A DNA stretch of 64,000 nucleotides from Margaritifera margaritifera. Taxonomy: Eukaryota; Mollusca; Bivalvia; Unionida; Margaritiferidae. The stretch spans positions 62,001 to 126,000 of the forward strand of contig JAQPZY010000809.1 in the NCBI GenBank assembly GCA_029931535.1, written 5' to 3'. Position numbers and translations under genes: made by a program. The notes beneath the pieces are model-generated. The model saw nothing but the letters and a program-made list of their open reading frames with translations. It was not told the origin of the DNA and did not search any database. Each line of letters begins with the position of its first letter. Position 1 is the stretch's first letter. Positions 1-11,000 of this stretch are shown here, in pieces.

Positions 1-1163
1 TTCCTGTACCGATGCCTCAGATTCATGCTGTGGTACTCACCTAGAGTCTGAGGGGTAGTCCTGCAGGGTCTGTGGTATCAGAAAGAATCTTCCCTTCATA
101 TCAACAATCTAGACATGCAGGCTCTTATTCTTGCACTTCAAGAGTGTGTCAACTGCATAAGATATCACTGTGTCATGGTTGCTACAGACAACATGTTGGT
201 CATGGCATACATCATATGTCAAGGAAGCACTTGTGCCCCTTCTCTCTGCTTGGAAGTCTGAAACCTCCTTCATTGGACAGTGTTGGAGGAAATCACTCTC
301 AGAGTCCACCGCATTACAGGCAAGAGAAATATTCTGGCAGAGAGCTTGTCCAGACAGGGACAAGCAGTCCTTGTGGAATGGTCTGAACACCACTTGACAG
401 TGGAGACACTTTTGCATCTGTGGGAAAAGCCAATCATGGTAGATTTATTCACAATGAGATTGAACAAGCTCTCTTTTCATGTCCCTCCAGTGCTGAATCC
501 AAGGGCATGGGCAGTAGACACCTTCAGTTTGAGGAGGGATCGACAGTATGCCAACACATTCTCAGGCCAGGACTTCCCAGTCACAGCTCATCCTGATAGA
601 TCCCCAGTGGCCCAAGCAATCATGGTTCAGTGATCTTCCCGACCTGTCAGTTGATGACCCCAGGAAATTACCACTGAGGAGTGATCTGCTGTTGCAGCAC
701 AGAGAGTCACTTTTGCACAATGCTCCTCAAATACTTCACCTTCACATTTGGCTCGTATTAAATGATCTATCTGCCAGGATCAGTTTTCAAGCAAGGTTGC
801 ATCAGCAAAGAGAAGTAGTGAAATTTATACCTTCCCAGTGGAAAAGTGTTGTTTACAGTAAGGTGGTAACTATGATTTGGTCTCTGTATGTCTAAATCAA
901 AAGAGAAAGGAAAGGGTTGGAATCGTCTTTTTCTTCCTCTTAATGGTACCTCTGATACTTCAGAGGACACCCTCTTGGTTTGGATTGTTACAAGAGCTTA
1001 TCAATCTGTCACTGGGAGAGATATTTCTTTCATGAAAATCATAGCTCATGAGGTGAGGGCAGTTGCTGCATCTTGTGCCTTTCATGATCATTTTTCTTTG
1101 GATGATGTCATGAAAGCCACATTCTGGCAGTCTCACTTCACCTTCCCATTGTTTTATCTTTGA
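1..1163 (+). mobile_element. DIRS-type retrotransposon relic (RNase H + tyrosine recombinase), truncated at window start
   Basis: This is the decayed 3' part of a DIRS-like element, which copies RNA to DNA and integrates with a tyrosine recombinase in place of a DDE integrase. Bases about 60-290 translate to an RNase H-like stretch with the pieces KESSLHINNLDMQAL and VMVATDNMLVMAYI. Bases 280-895, in two frames, carry the downstream connector (GKRNILAESLSRQ, MVDLFTMRLNKLSFHVPP, LILIDPQWPKQSWFSDLPDL). Bases 888-1163 carry the recombinase C-terminus with an HEVRA box (the H-x-x-R motif) and a final FYL that would supply the catalytic tyrosine. At least two frameshifts and several stops make it non-functional. 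The reverse transcriptase would lie before base 1. Assignment to DIRS rests on the RNase H-recombinase order and is fairly secure. Confidence 0.72.
888..1163 (+). pseudogene. DIRS tyrosine recombinase C-terminal fragment
   Basis: An open stretch of 91 codons holds the C-terminal catalytic half of a phage-integrase-type recombinase. Readable landmarks are the helix around WIVTRAYQSVTG, the H-x-x-R box in IIAHEVRAVAASCAF at about residues 51-65, and ATFWQSHFTFPLFYL at the end, where the penultimate Tyr fits the nucleophile position. The first catalytic arginine region is not readable. A stop follows FYL, although related sequence (DPI, then SAQQVVKPS) continues to about 1240 in shifted frames. 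The gene is therefore broken. It belongs to the retrotransposon relic and not to the neighbouring host gene. Confidence 0.65.
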
Positions 1164-1660
1164 TCTGTGTCACACCAGAGCAAAGGCATTTTATGCATTA
1201 GACCCAATTGTCAGCTCAGCAAGTTGTCAAGCCATCCTCGAGTCCACAGTATACCATCCTACTGACAGTAATGGTAAATTTACTTTGACAGCTTATCAAT
1301 GGCCATCAGCTTCCCACTGGACTGGCAGATTCAGCTATGCAGTAATAGCAGGTATGTATGAATGCTTTTAAAATGTATATTTGTTAGTGTAAAACTCATT
1401 TTAATTACATAATACTTACCTGCTATTATTATCCAAATCTCTCATCCCTCCCACTATGATGTCCTTCAGTATAGGTACAAGTCAAAGAAGGACAATATTC
1501 CAAATGACAAAAGTTGGCTAAGATATCAGTCTGGGATCATGTTTTATTCTGGACTTCCAATTACTAATTGGAGGAGGGAATAATCACCTTGGACAGGGGA
1601 CTAGTGACAGGAAAAGACTCTGCAACACAATAATTGAAGGTAAGTATTAAATAATTAAAA
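1164..1660 (+). repeat. Terminal region of the DIRS relic with inverted repeats
   Basis: Two pairs of inverted repeats lie here. Bases 1343-1354 (TAATAGCAGGTA) are perfectly complementary to 1417-1428. Bases 1399-1420 pair with 1639-1660 at 20 of 22 positions, and both end in the motif TAATACTTACC or its complement. DIRS elements end in inverted terminal repeats, so this looks like two element ends facing each other, either from a rearranged terminus or from two fragments joined head to head. No open frame of interest is present after about 1250. Confidence 0.5.
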
Positions 1661-2220
1661 TTAGTTTCACCTCAAAATACTATGTTTTTGAACTACATTA
1701 CCCCCACCCCCATCCCAACAGAATTACATTTGGAAAAACATTAATTCCCAAAAATGCATTCACAACGAGGGGGGGGGGAGAGGGCCATATACAGGGTCTT
1801 ATTCATACCTTCAGTAAGGTATAAACCAGCAATAAACAAGTTTTATTGCTCAATTAATTCAGTAGAATTCACAATAGCTGGCATTAAAGTGATATACTGT
1901 TGGCAAACTAGGAAAGCAGGATGCAGGGGAAATAACTGCAAGATTATGGTTGAGAGCAGTATGGAACATAGTCCTTACAGAAAAGAGCAGAAAATATTAT
2001 TTTTTGTACTATATTTTGGGCAATGTCTTTGAAAAATGAAATAAAATAAAAATGAATTATACTAAGTAAATTTGAAAATTGTAGCATTGATAGTCAGAGT
2101 CATAAATAATTTAGCATGTTCACATAGCTGACTTGTTGTGCCAAATCTGTTATTGTTTGAAGGTCAGAACAGTTTTATTTAGGTATTTGAATTAGTAATA
2201 AATATAGATATTACTATTTT
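1661..2220. other. No recognisable feature
   Basis: AT-rich sequence with a C-rich patch near 1700-1715 and a short poly-G run near 1770-1780. A 92-codon open stretch at 1754-2032 has no domain, splice context or codon character that I can recognise, and I treat it as chance. Confidence 0.3.
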
Positions 2221-2239
2221 TCCCTTTAATCCTATACCT

Positions 2240-2375
2240 TGTATAAACACTTTTGGATGCCTCTACTGCATTCCAATAAAAGTGCCTTTTTGATGCCTTA
2301 GTCCAATTCGCTTACAAGCACATTTGGATGCCTATGCACCATTTGCATAAAAGTGCATTCCGACGCCTACTGTAA
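2240..2375 (+). repeat. Degenerate ~35-bp tandem repeat, about 4 units
   Basis: Four diverged copies of a unit built on CACTTTTGGATGCCT followed by a spacer ending in CATAAAAGTG can be read in succession. Examples are TTTGGATGCCTCTACTGC, TTTTGATGCCTTAGTCC, TTTGGATGCCTATGCACC and ATTCCGACGCCTACTG. Divergence is high, so this is an old array. No coding meaning is apparent. Confidence 0.5.
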
Positions 2376-2400
2376 ACATCTGCCATTTTAAGCTGGTTTT

Positions 2401-3615
2401 GTAGTGCCACCTTTCGGGAAAACCCCCTATTATAAACTAAAGGCATTGAGGTAAATGACTATTACATCACATCACATGGTTGCTATTTAACATATAGTCA
2501 TAATCTGCTATTAAAAATAACTGAGTCAGATTCTCCCTTATCCAAAACAGAGGCCACAGATTTTGTTTAGCTCTTTCTTGAGTTTGGATGATTAGTATTA
2601 TGGCTATGAAGGCTTCAATAAGTCAGATATAGGCTCCAATATCGATGTAGGCAACACTGATTTTTGATAATTTATCAAATTTGGATGGTTTAGAGATACA
2701 GACATAGACAACGAATCAGTAGAATGATTTTGAGGCTGAGAAAGGTCACCAACGGTTGGTCACACATCTTCACTGACTTGATGGTGAATCAGTTCTCTCA
2801 AGATTTTAAAGTATATAAAAAATTCTTTGGTGAATAATAATTACACAGCCATAAAGATCAGATTTTACTCTTAAACCTATCAATAGATTACAAATATGAA
2901 CAAAAAAGTAAAATGGTTACAATTTATGTTGAACTTAACATATACTACACTACTCTAAATTGTACCGGCAGGCCTATTCACATAGAATCATTTAAGTAAC
3001 AGGTGTTCTATTTATAACATGCTGCACTTGGTGGTTTTTGCATATGTATATCGACAGCCTACACAGTAACAGATGCTATGAGGTAAGGGTTAATTTAAAA
3101 TTCCATCAATTTAGGCTGCATGCAATGACCTTTCCAACACAAAACCACTATATGAAGTGAAACCACCACCACCACTGTCTAGAAGTTGGCAGGTATGAAT
3201 GAATGTATTTGAATATATAAAATCACCCAGCTGTAGAATTTCCATGCTTTCCATACAAATTCCATGTTTTTTTTCATTGAAGTACACCTCTTCTTTGTTA
3301 ACTTGTGCACAGTGGGGGCCAAAAACAAGAACCGCAGCATAAGTGAGGGTGCAAGTTACCAAGATATCTCAGAAAAATTTAGAAAGGAATGGACGTCATC
3401 AGTGAGGAGGAAGTGGGGGCATGGTTAAATGGTTGAATACTCATTGTATAATAATGTTGGGAATAACTGTAAATAAATAGTTTTTTCTAATGAAGTTGTT
3501 TGCTTTTCTGCATAAATTATATTTATTTTCAAGATTACCAATTTTTGAAAAATTTAAAACATTACTCCAAGAGGTTTCAATGCACATGACATTTATACCA
3601 GTGAAAACATTGTGT
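2401..3615. other. No recognisable feature
   Basis: AT-rich unique-looking sequence. A minus-strand open stretch at 3111-3362 has no motif that I recognise. No exon with convincing splice sites was found. Confidence 0.3.
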
Positions 3616-3623
3616 ATTACATC

Positions 3624-3792
3624 CAGGGCCGGCCATAGGTGAAATGGCGCCCTGTGTGAACTTTGCATTTGATGCCCCACCCTCCCCTCACATAACCGTG
3701 GTGCCCCAATCGAAACTTTGCATCTGGCACCCCTCCACGATCATGGTGCCTTGTGTGGTGGCACATGTCGACCAACCATAGCGCCGGCCCTG
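3624..3792. mobile_element. 169-bp hAT-type MITE with 8-bp target duplication
   Basis: The element begins with CAGGGCCGGC and ends with its exact complement GCCGGCCCTG, and similarity continues weakly inward. It is bounded on both sides by the direct 8-mer ATTACATC (3616-3623 and 3793-3800). An 8-bp target duplication with a CAGGG terminus is the signature of hAT transposons. The interior is GC-rich compared with its surroundings, with CC(A/T)GTGTGAACTTTGCAT-like words repeated twice, and has no coding capacity. It is a non-autonomous copy that would depend on a transposase made elsewhere. Confidence 0.85.
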
Positions 3793-3944
3793 ATTACATC
3801 ACAGCCTTTTACATATGAATGTGGATACATTCTAGTGTTATTTTTGATTCAGAACAGAACTAGATATTTATAAAAAAGATGGAGATTTATTTTGAGAAAT
3901 GCCAACGTTTATTGTTCTATCTATAAAATATTGATGCTGTGATT

Positions 3945-4130
3945 TCATTGCAAGTAATCATGAAATTTCTGCTTGTCCTGGAGCAAATCTCTGAGTGACA
4001 GTTCAGGAATTTTAAGTTCACTACAAGCTCTGGATCTCGCTTCTCCATAATGAACCCTATCTATGAAACTAAACTTTTCATGCACCAAGTACTCCTTTTG
4101 CTTGATTCCTTTGCTATCCTTGATCACATT
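3945..4130 (-). pseudogene. Pipsqueak/CENP-B-type helix-turn-helix fragment
   Basis: The minus strand reads 60 codons to a stop. The centre, IDRVHYGEARSRACSELKIP followed by ELSLRDLLQDKQKF, fits the psq/CENP-B helix-turn-helix: a KxxxI-xx-V start, a GE turn, an invariant-like IPE-xx-LR recognition helix, then a lysine-rich exit. Such domains open pogo-family transposases and a set of host proteins derived from them. A stop follows at once, and I see no DDE domain next to it. It is therefore a fragment, most simply a dead pogo-type transposon piece. A lone exon of a host psq protein is an alternative. Confidence 0.45.
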
Positions 4131-5059
4131 TGTGAATTAATAGAATAAACCACCGAATAATGTTAGATACTTTAATTATGTTACTTATATGAAACTGTGT
4201 TCACTTGATTTGATACAAAAGACATTATTATTGTGACAATATAAAGCAGGTCTAATATTCATTGATTGTAACAATGCAATAAACATTTCCACAAGTCGCA
4301 GATCAAAACACAGTCTGCACTTAATTAGGTTCTCACAAATGCTCACAGGCATTGCTTTGATGGTCAATTTACATTTTTTGTGTTTGAATACAATCACATT
4401 TATGATGATTACACTGAAACTGAATTAAAAGATAAAATTGAAACACAAATTTCGAAATACAAGACTTACTTAATTGGTATTTATTTCTTAAAGTGTTGCC
4501 ACCAATAGGCATTACCAACATTTTCATGGATCTATATTTCATTGTGTATTGTTATTTACAGTGAATTGGGAATTTTTTTTAAAAAGAAAATTTAATAAAA
4601 TATATGATTTTTGATTAAAAATGGCAAATTTCAAGATGTTGATTCAAAATTTCCAGATACCAACCACAGTTTTTGACAAAAAAACAAGCGATATATTAAG
4701 GAGTCATTTACCAGTTTTGATTGCAATTTTATTCATGTTCAGCTAATTGAACATGACATACACACACATACCCTTTCCAAAATAAAGTTGCCTTACGGAC
4801 ATGTCTGGCTATTCCTGTTGATATTTTAACACCTGTAGCATTTAGGGAAAAAAATTTCATGCAGTTGATGATTATGTAATGAGCTAAGCTGGTGATTTGT
4901 GTAATTACTTCATCAGCATAGCTTTAGATATGGCCAATTACATGTTACATATAAAAGGGTGTTAGTTTGTGCCACGTGGCTCCAAGTTATGAATTTTCTG
5001 AGCACTAGAGCCCTAGGAAATGTTTAGTCATGCATTAAAACCTGTATAATGTATTTCAG
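4131..5059. other. No recognisable feature
   Basis: AT-rich intronic or upstream sequence. I looked for an exon preceding the 5060 candidate and found none that I could defend. Confidence 0.3.
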
Positions 5060-5093
5060 GAACTTCAAAGTATCAGTGATCAACTGGTCGGAA
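5060..5093 (+). CDS. Candidate 34-bp exon (phase 0 in, phase 1 out)
   Basis: A TATTTCAG acceptor precedes it and GGAA|GTAAGA is a good donor. In the only open frame it reads ELQSISDQLVG and leaves one base, which joins the next exon in frame. The other two frames fail: one has a stop, and the other ends in the wrong phase for 5337. Reading on past this donor, the same frame stays open to about 5200 and looks like a short helical segment, so an alternative longer exon ending at TGTGG|GTAAAA is possible, but it would not join 5337 in phase. Confidence 0.35.
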
Positions 5094-8000
5094 GTAAGAG
5101 AGTACAACTCAAAGCCATGTTTCATTGGTGGGTCATCTCCAACTCAGTGGGCAAAGTGGAAATTGCTCATCTGCTTACAAAAATCAACTTGTGGGTAAAA
5201 AAAGCTATTCTATTCACTTTTTAACCCACTAGTTTGAGCCCTGTTAGTATAACTTTTGTAAATTGTCTTTGTACAATAAAACTTTGATGTCTTATGACAC
5301 CTGTTTGCATTACTGGTAATTTTACATTTATTTCAGATGAAAAGAACCAAGATGGATATAAAAATGGAACTGGGCAGCGTGACATTAATAACATAAGGAG
5401 CAGTGAAGAAATAAAAAGGTTAATGTCAGTTTGGGAGTGGGGAAAAAAGTGCAAGTTGAATCTCCTGGACCTGCTCCTGTCTTTTAGATGTGTGCTATTC
5501 AGATCTGGGGAATATTTAGTAGCCTTTATAATATAGATCTGTGCTATTGAAAGTAAAATCGCTACCTTGTTTACGCTTATTTAACATGCATCCAAAAACA
5601 TTTTAAAAAACTTAAATATTACTCCACAGAATTTGACCAAGTTTGATATCAAGCTCTTTCAGATTTTATTCAGAGGAGCGATCCATTATGAATTTTTGTA
5701 AATTACTTCTTTTCGAACATGACACAACATAATTTGACCAACTTTGACACAAAACATCCTGGAATGAAGGCCTTTAAAGTTTATACTTACAGTAAAGATT
5801 GCTTATAAAATTTAACAGGGAACTGGGATTTTTATAACGTTATAACTGAGAAATGTTATATCCAAATTCATCATTTATTTTTTTTAAATAATTTACACTG
5901 GTACAATTACTGTCAGAAAAATGTATTTAAACTGGTATGTAATGGTACTGATCTAAAATCCAATATACAGACTTATTATATGTTTCATAAATAGTCCCAT
6001 TAGTTTAACGTCGTTGCTTCCTCAGGTCCAATATTTTTAAATACTCATTTAATAACCTATACATGCTGCCTTTTTTGTTAAAGATAAGAAGTTAACCATT
6101 TTATGACATCAGAATTATTGTATTTTAATTCTGAGATAAGGATATTATGATCTGCTACATCAAATACCTTTTTAAAGTCAAGGTAAACGACACCCATTGT
6201 ATTTCCTTTATTCATTTCATGAAAGCAAGTGTCATTGATTTTTGTGAAGACTTTTTGACAAAAATGATGACTCCTAAAACTGAGACCTTAGATAGTGTTG
6301 GCAAGACTGAAATTGGCCTGTAGCTACTGTGATCATCCTGTATTCCACTCTTATATATTGGTTGTACTTCAGCACATTTCAATAGATCTCGGTATTTCTT
6401 TTTCTTAATACTTTGGTTAATTACATGTGTTACAGACTTAGTAATTACTGGTGCTGAAAGTTTCAACAGCTTTGGTCCAATACCATCACATTTAGGCTAT
6501 ATAATGTTTCATATACTGTTTCTGATCTAAACCAAAGTGATAAATTAGGTTTGCCAGATATCTTGACATTCAGATATTCCTTCAAATTTTGGGGATTAAA
6601 ATTTACATTTTCCTCACCAAGCTTATCTGAAAGTTCACGTAAGTATTTTTTCACAGCATCTGCAATTTATTTCATTGATTTTGCAGCAGTACTTTTGTAT
6701 TGTACTTGAGATGGAAGGGTTATTGTTTTTTTAGCATTTAACTCATTTAGATATTTCAGTATTTGACTGCTAGGCTTTTTATTCTTCATGAAATCATTAA
6801 GACCTTGTGTTAAAATACTGATAGTTGTATATGCTTAAGTTCCTAAAATATTATTGAAGAGCTTCTCTTTAATAATGCAAAACACTTTTGTAGATTATTT
6901 AAGTATAGTGACTTGAATTTTATTTCAAAATTGTTGTGCACATAGCAGTATGCCACAAATAAAAGTAACTTAAAGATGTCCGCATTGAAAAATCATTGCC
7001 ATGATCATTATATTATGAGATCACTTCTTAACTGAGTGTATCATAGCACTATGAACTCTGCGAGTTTATTGCAACCGTCTCTTATTAAATAATTAAATAA
7101 TTAAAGAAAAAAAAATCCTTATAAAATTTAACAATCCCAATAACAGTCCTGTGAAAGAAAATTATAAAGTCAACAAAAAGTATACTTGACCTTGGGAGAT
7201 ATGTATCTATTTATGACCTGCCATCAATTGCCTGTGCAGACTTTCTGTTTTGGAAACTCATTTTGTTCGCAATTAATGTGTTGTACTGAAAACGTTGACC
7301 AACATACACTTTTCTAGGAATATGTAATCTTCAACCAGAGCAAATTTGATGAGTTTTTAAATACTCATTCAACTATTATTTTATGAACAATTATCAAAAG
7401 GGTACTTTTTCCTCTTCTTTTTTATTTAATAATAGTTGGAAAGAGATAATCAACTAAGAGTAGTGCAAGAAAAGGAACACCAACCTATAAATGTGTAATG
7501 GCAAATGAACACCAACCTATAAATGTTTACCGGCAAATGAACACCAATCTATGAATGTGTACCGGTAAATGAGCACCAACCCACAAATGTGTACCGGTAA
7601 ATGAACACCAACACAAATGTGTACCGGTAAATGAACACCAACCTATAAATGTGTACCGGTAAATGAACACCAACCTATAAATGTGTAATGGTAAATGAAC
7701 ACCAATCTATAAATGTGTACCGGTAAATGAACACCAACCTATAAATGTTTACATGATTTTGAATTGCTTGGACCATAAGCTAAGTAAAACTAGCAATTTT
7801 TCAACAAGCTGAATTCTCTAATATTCACAAGCGACATTAGCAATAGTATGGAAATCAGGTGTATAATTCTTTTTTTCCTTATTCCCACTCCTTCTCATCT
7901 TAATTGGGCATGGGGTGGGTACTGTGAAATTTTGGCGAATGTACAGTGACACATGCCTTAACAGACACCTCCATTTAAAGGACACCTCATAAAGGACAAC

Positions 8001-11000
8001 AATTATTTTCCTTATGTTTACTCACAAAATTTTCCTATGTATAAGGGACACCTTTTCATAGGGGAACAAATTGTTTAGTCTCGTGAGTGTCTTTGGTAAA
8101 CTGGTTTCAGTGTATATGCAAGAAGGAAATTTAACTTTTTGGCCTTATTCTTATATTTCATAATTATCCTTTCACATGTTTTCTAGGATCGATGACAGCA
8201 TACAGTAATGCTGTGTATTATTTTTTCCTGTCTTTCTTCCTTTTCAGTGACAATGACTGGTTTCGCATGTTCGGCTATGTTGGCGGTCCTATAGTTGGTG
8301 TTGGATTGATTGTTGGATTGATTTTATATCAAAGATATAGGAGGAGAAATGGACACAATAGGCATAAGTGTAAGTGTATCATAGGTAAAAATGTACTAAA
8401 TCCAACAAAATGTACAGCATTTCTAGAGAATATCTGACACAGACTCAAAGAATACAATGCTGTCAAGGTATCATTAATTCTAATTAAGTTCCTTATATAT
8501 TTCCTTAATTTTTCCACATTTTTGATAACATCCAGTGCAGTAGTTATAAGTTCAGATCCACATAGACTATCTTACTTATGTTAGGCACTAACTTTCCACA
8601 CAGCATATACAAAAGTAGCATAGGTTATGTTTCATTTTCTGGATATAGTTGCATTTGAATGAAAGAATTGGAATTTTAGTGTAATTGACTTTTTCAGAAC
8701 AGGCTGAATCACACCTGTTTTGTCATTCTATGCAAAAGCCAAGAGTCAGAACTCAATAAGCATATTATTTACTATTTATTTATTATTTTATTTACCATTT
8801 AGGCGTTAATACTGCTTTCTGTTGAGTACAAGTAACATTCTTCATTTGTTAGCAAATCTTCTGTAAAAATCAGAGAAAAAATATTAATGATTTTTGTAGG
8901 GATTACAGTAGAATGCAATAACAGCTGATTGGCTCAATTAGTGTAGTGATACCTTAAAGAGATGACAAGTTTCACCTATTCAGTCAATTTGCTTTTTCAG
9001 TACCTGTAACAAAACTGAAGCATAAATGAAGTTTTTCTGCATTTACTAAAGTCTGGTTTGCACCCAAGTACATTTTATGTTACAAGGCTGCAGTCATGGT
9101 TTTGGTATATTTTTAAATCTTTAATTTCTGACATATAAAAACATCCAAATGTTTGTCCAGAATCTTTACCCATGTTGTTGCTTTGGAAGTAAGATGCCCG
9201 CCCCCCCCCCAAAAAAAAAAAAGATTAAAATGGTACTTCTGATTTCTCAGTAAATGGATCTGAAGAAAATATATCACTTGCATACACCTAAAGTGAAATA
9301 TAAGAAGTTTTTGAGATACAGGGGCCATAACCAGAAATACACAACTGCATAGATATTGGTTGCCTTTACATTGGCACACACGCGGCGAACAAAGGTTGTC
9401 TTATAAACTCATTTGTATTTTGATTTCCAATTGTTAGAAGTTATGTAAACTGTTGAGATTGGTGACTTTTAGAATTTGATGCCTTGAGAACCAAAACTTG
9501 GGTTATATTCCACACAATTGACCAGACCAGGAGCCAGAGTGTGTGCCTTATCATAGCTGTATGTCATTTTGAATGGACAGCTCAAACTCTTTTTCTATAC
9601 AAATGCTCAAGAAATATCTTGAGTTCATAAGTCTTGTCAAGACTGAATAAGCATTACTCCAATTATGGTATCAGAGCCAGAAAAAATTACCATGATCTCA
9701 TGAAATTAGAAGAACCAAACCAATTGCATGCATCCTATTCACACTGTTGCAGTAATCCAAAGGTAAAAAAGACAGAGTAACAACTATGCAGTCAAGTCTT
9801 GTTTGCATATGAAGTTTCAAATAAATTAAAAGCTGCAACCATGTGCAAATGTGTCAAGTGCATTTGTAAGAAATGAATCTTCTGTTAATTTGATGCTTCC
9901 CACTTGTAGAAAGATAAAAGCTATATTCTTTAGTACTGCTGTTTACTTTTTTCATTTACATTCATACAATTATTGACTAAGAATGCATCAAGGATGCTTA
10001 ATTCTAAAATAAGGATGGGTTTGCCGCGAAGTTTCCCCTTTATGCTTTTCAAGGCATCACTACACTAATGAAGTTCCGTGTGTACTTTGTACATTTTTAG
10101 CTCTGCTGGTCATTGACCAGAAGAGCTTATGGGATGGCTCATTGTCCATTGTCCATTAGCAAAAGCTGGTTATTGCTTCACCTACTAAATTTATTTGCAG
10201 GGTTGCTATGAAATTTTACACACACATCCATCGCAAGGTCTAGTTGGTCCTAAATGAAAATTGTCCTGCTCAGACATCCAATATGGTCACCACTGCAGCA
10301 ATCTTGAAAATCTTGTTATCACTACTCCTAAATAGATGGTCATACCAACATGGGGTTTTCACTAAAAGACTTATGATGTCTAGTTGGTCTTAAATGAAAA
10401 TGGTGCTGATCTGATCTCCAATATAGTCACTACAGCAGCCATCATGAAAATATTGTTATCACTACTCCTCCTAAATGGAAAGTTATATCGACATGGTGCT
10501 TTCACCAGAAGACTTCTTATGATGTTTGGTTGGTTGTAAATGAAAATGGTTCCACATGGATATGCAGTATGGTTGCTACAGTGGCTATCTTGAACATCTT
10601 GTTATTCCTACTCCTCCTAAATGGAAAGTGATGTTGACATGGGGTTTTCATTAGAAGACTAATTATGATATCTAGTTGGTCCTGAAGAAAATGGTGCCAA
10701 TCTGACCTTGAATAATGCTGCCATGGCAGACATCTTGAAAATATTCTTGTCATTACTCCTTCTAAATGGAAAGTCATATCGATATGGGATTTTCACCAGA
10801 ATATTTCTTTTGATGTCTAGTTGGTCCTGAATGAAAATGTTTCCAATCTGACATCCAGTATGGCCACCATAGTGGCCATCTTGAAAATCAACATAGAATT
10901 TTCAGCAAGAGACTTCTTATGATATGTAGATGGTCCCTGTGGACATCCAATATTGCTGACACAATGAACATATTGAAAATCCTGTCACTCTTGATTGGAT

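Noticed and set aside
5060..5200. Death-domain-like reading of a longer exon (LKAMFHWWVI, then VEIAHLLTKINLW)
   Set aside because: The helix pattern is faintly like the end of a death domain, but the exon would leave the wrong phase for 5337, and the match is too short to claim.
5294..5536. 80-codon reading starting at 5294 as a stand-alone gene
   Set aside because: A splice acceptor at 5336 and a donor at 5419 fit an exon in the same frame. The 5' part before 5336 is T-rich and intron-like.
7471..7752. CRISPR-like array
   Set aside because: Units are directly adjacent with no unique spacers, and the genome is clearly eukaryotic.
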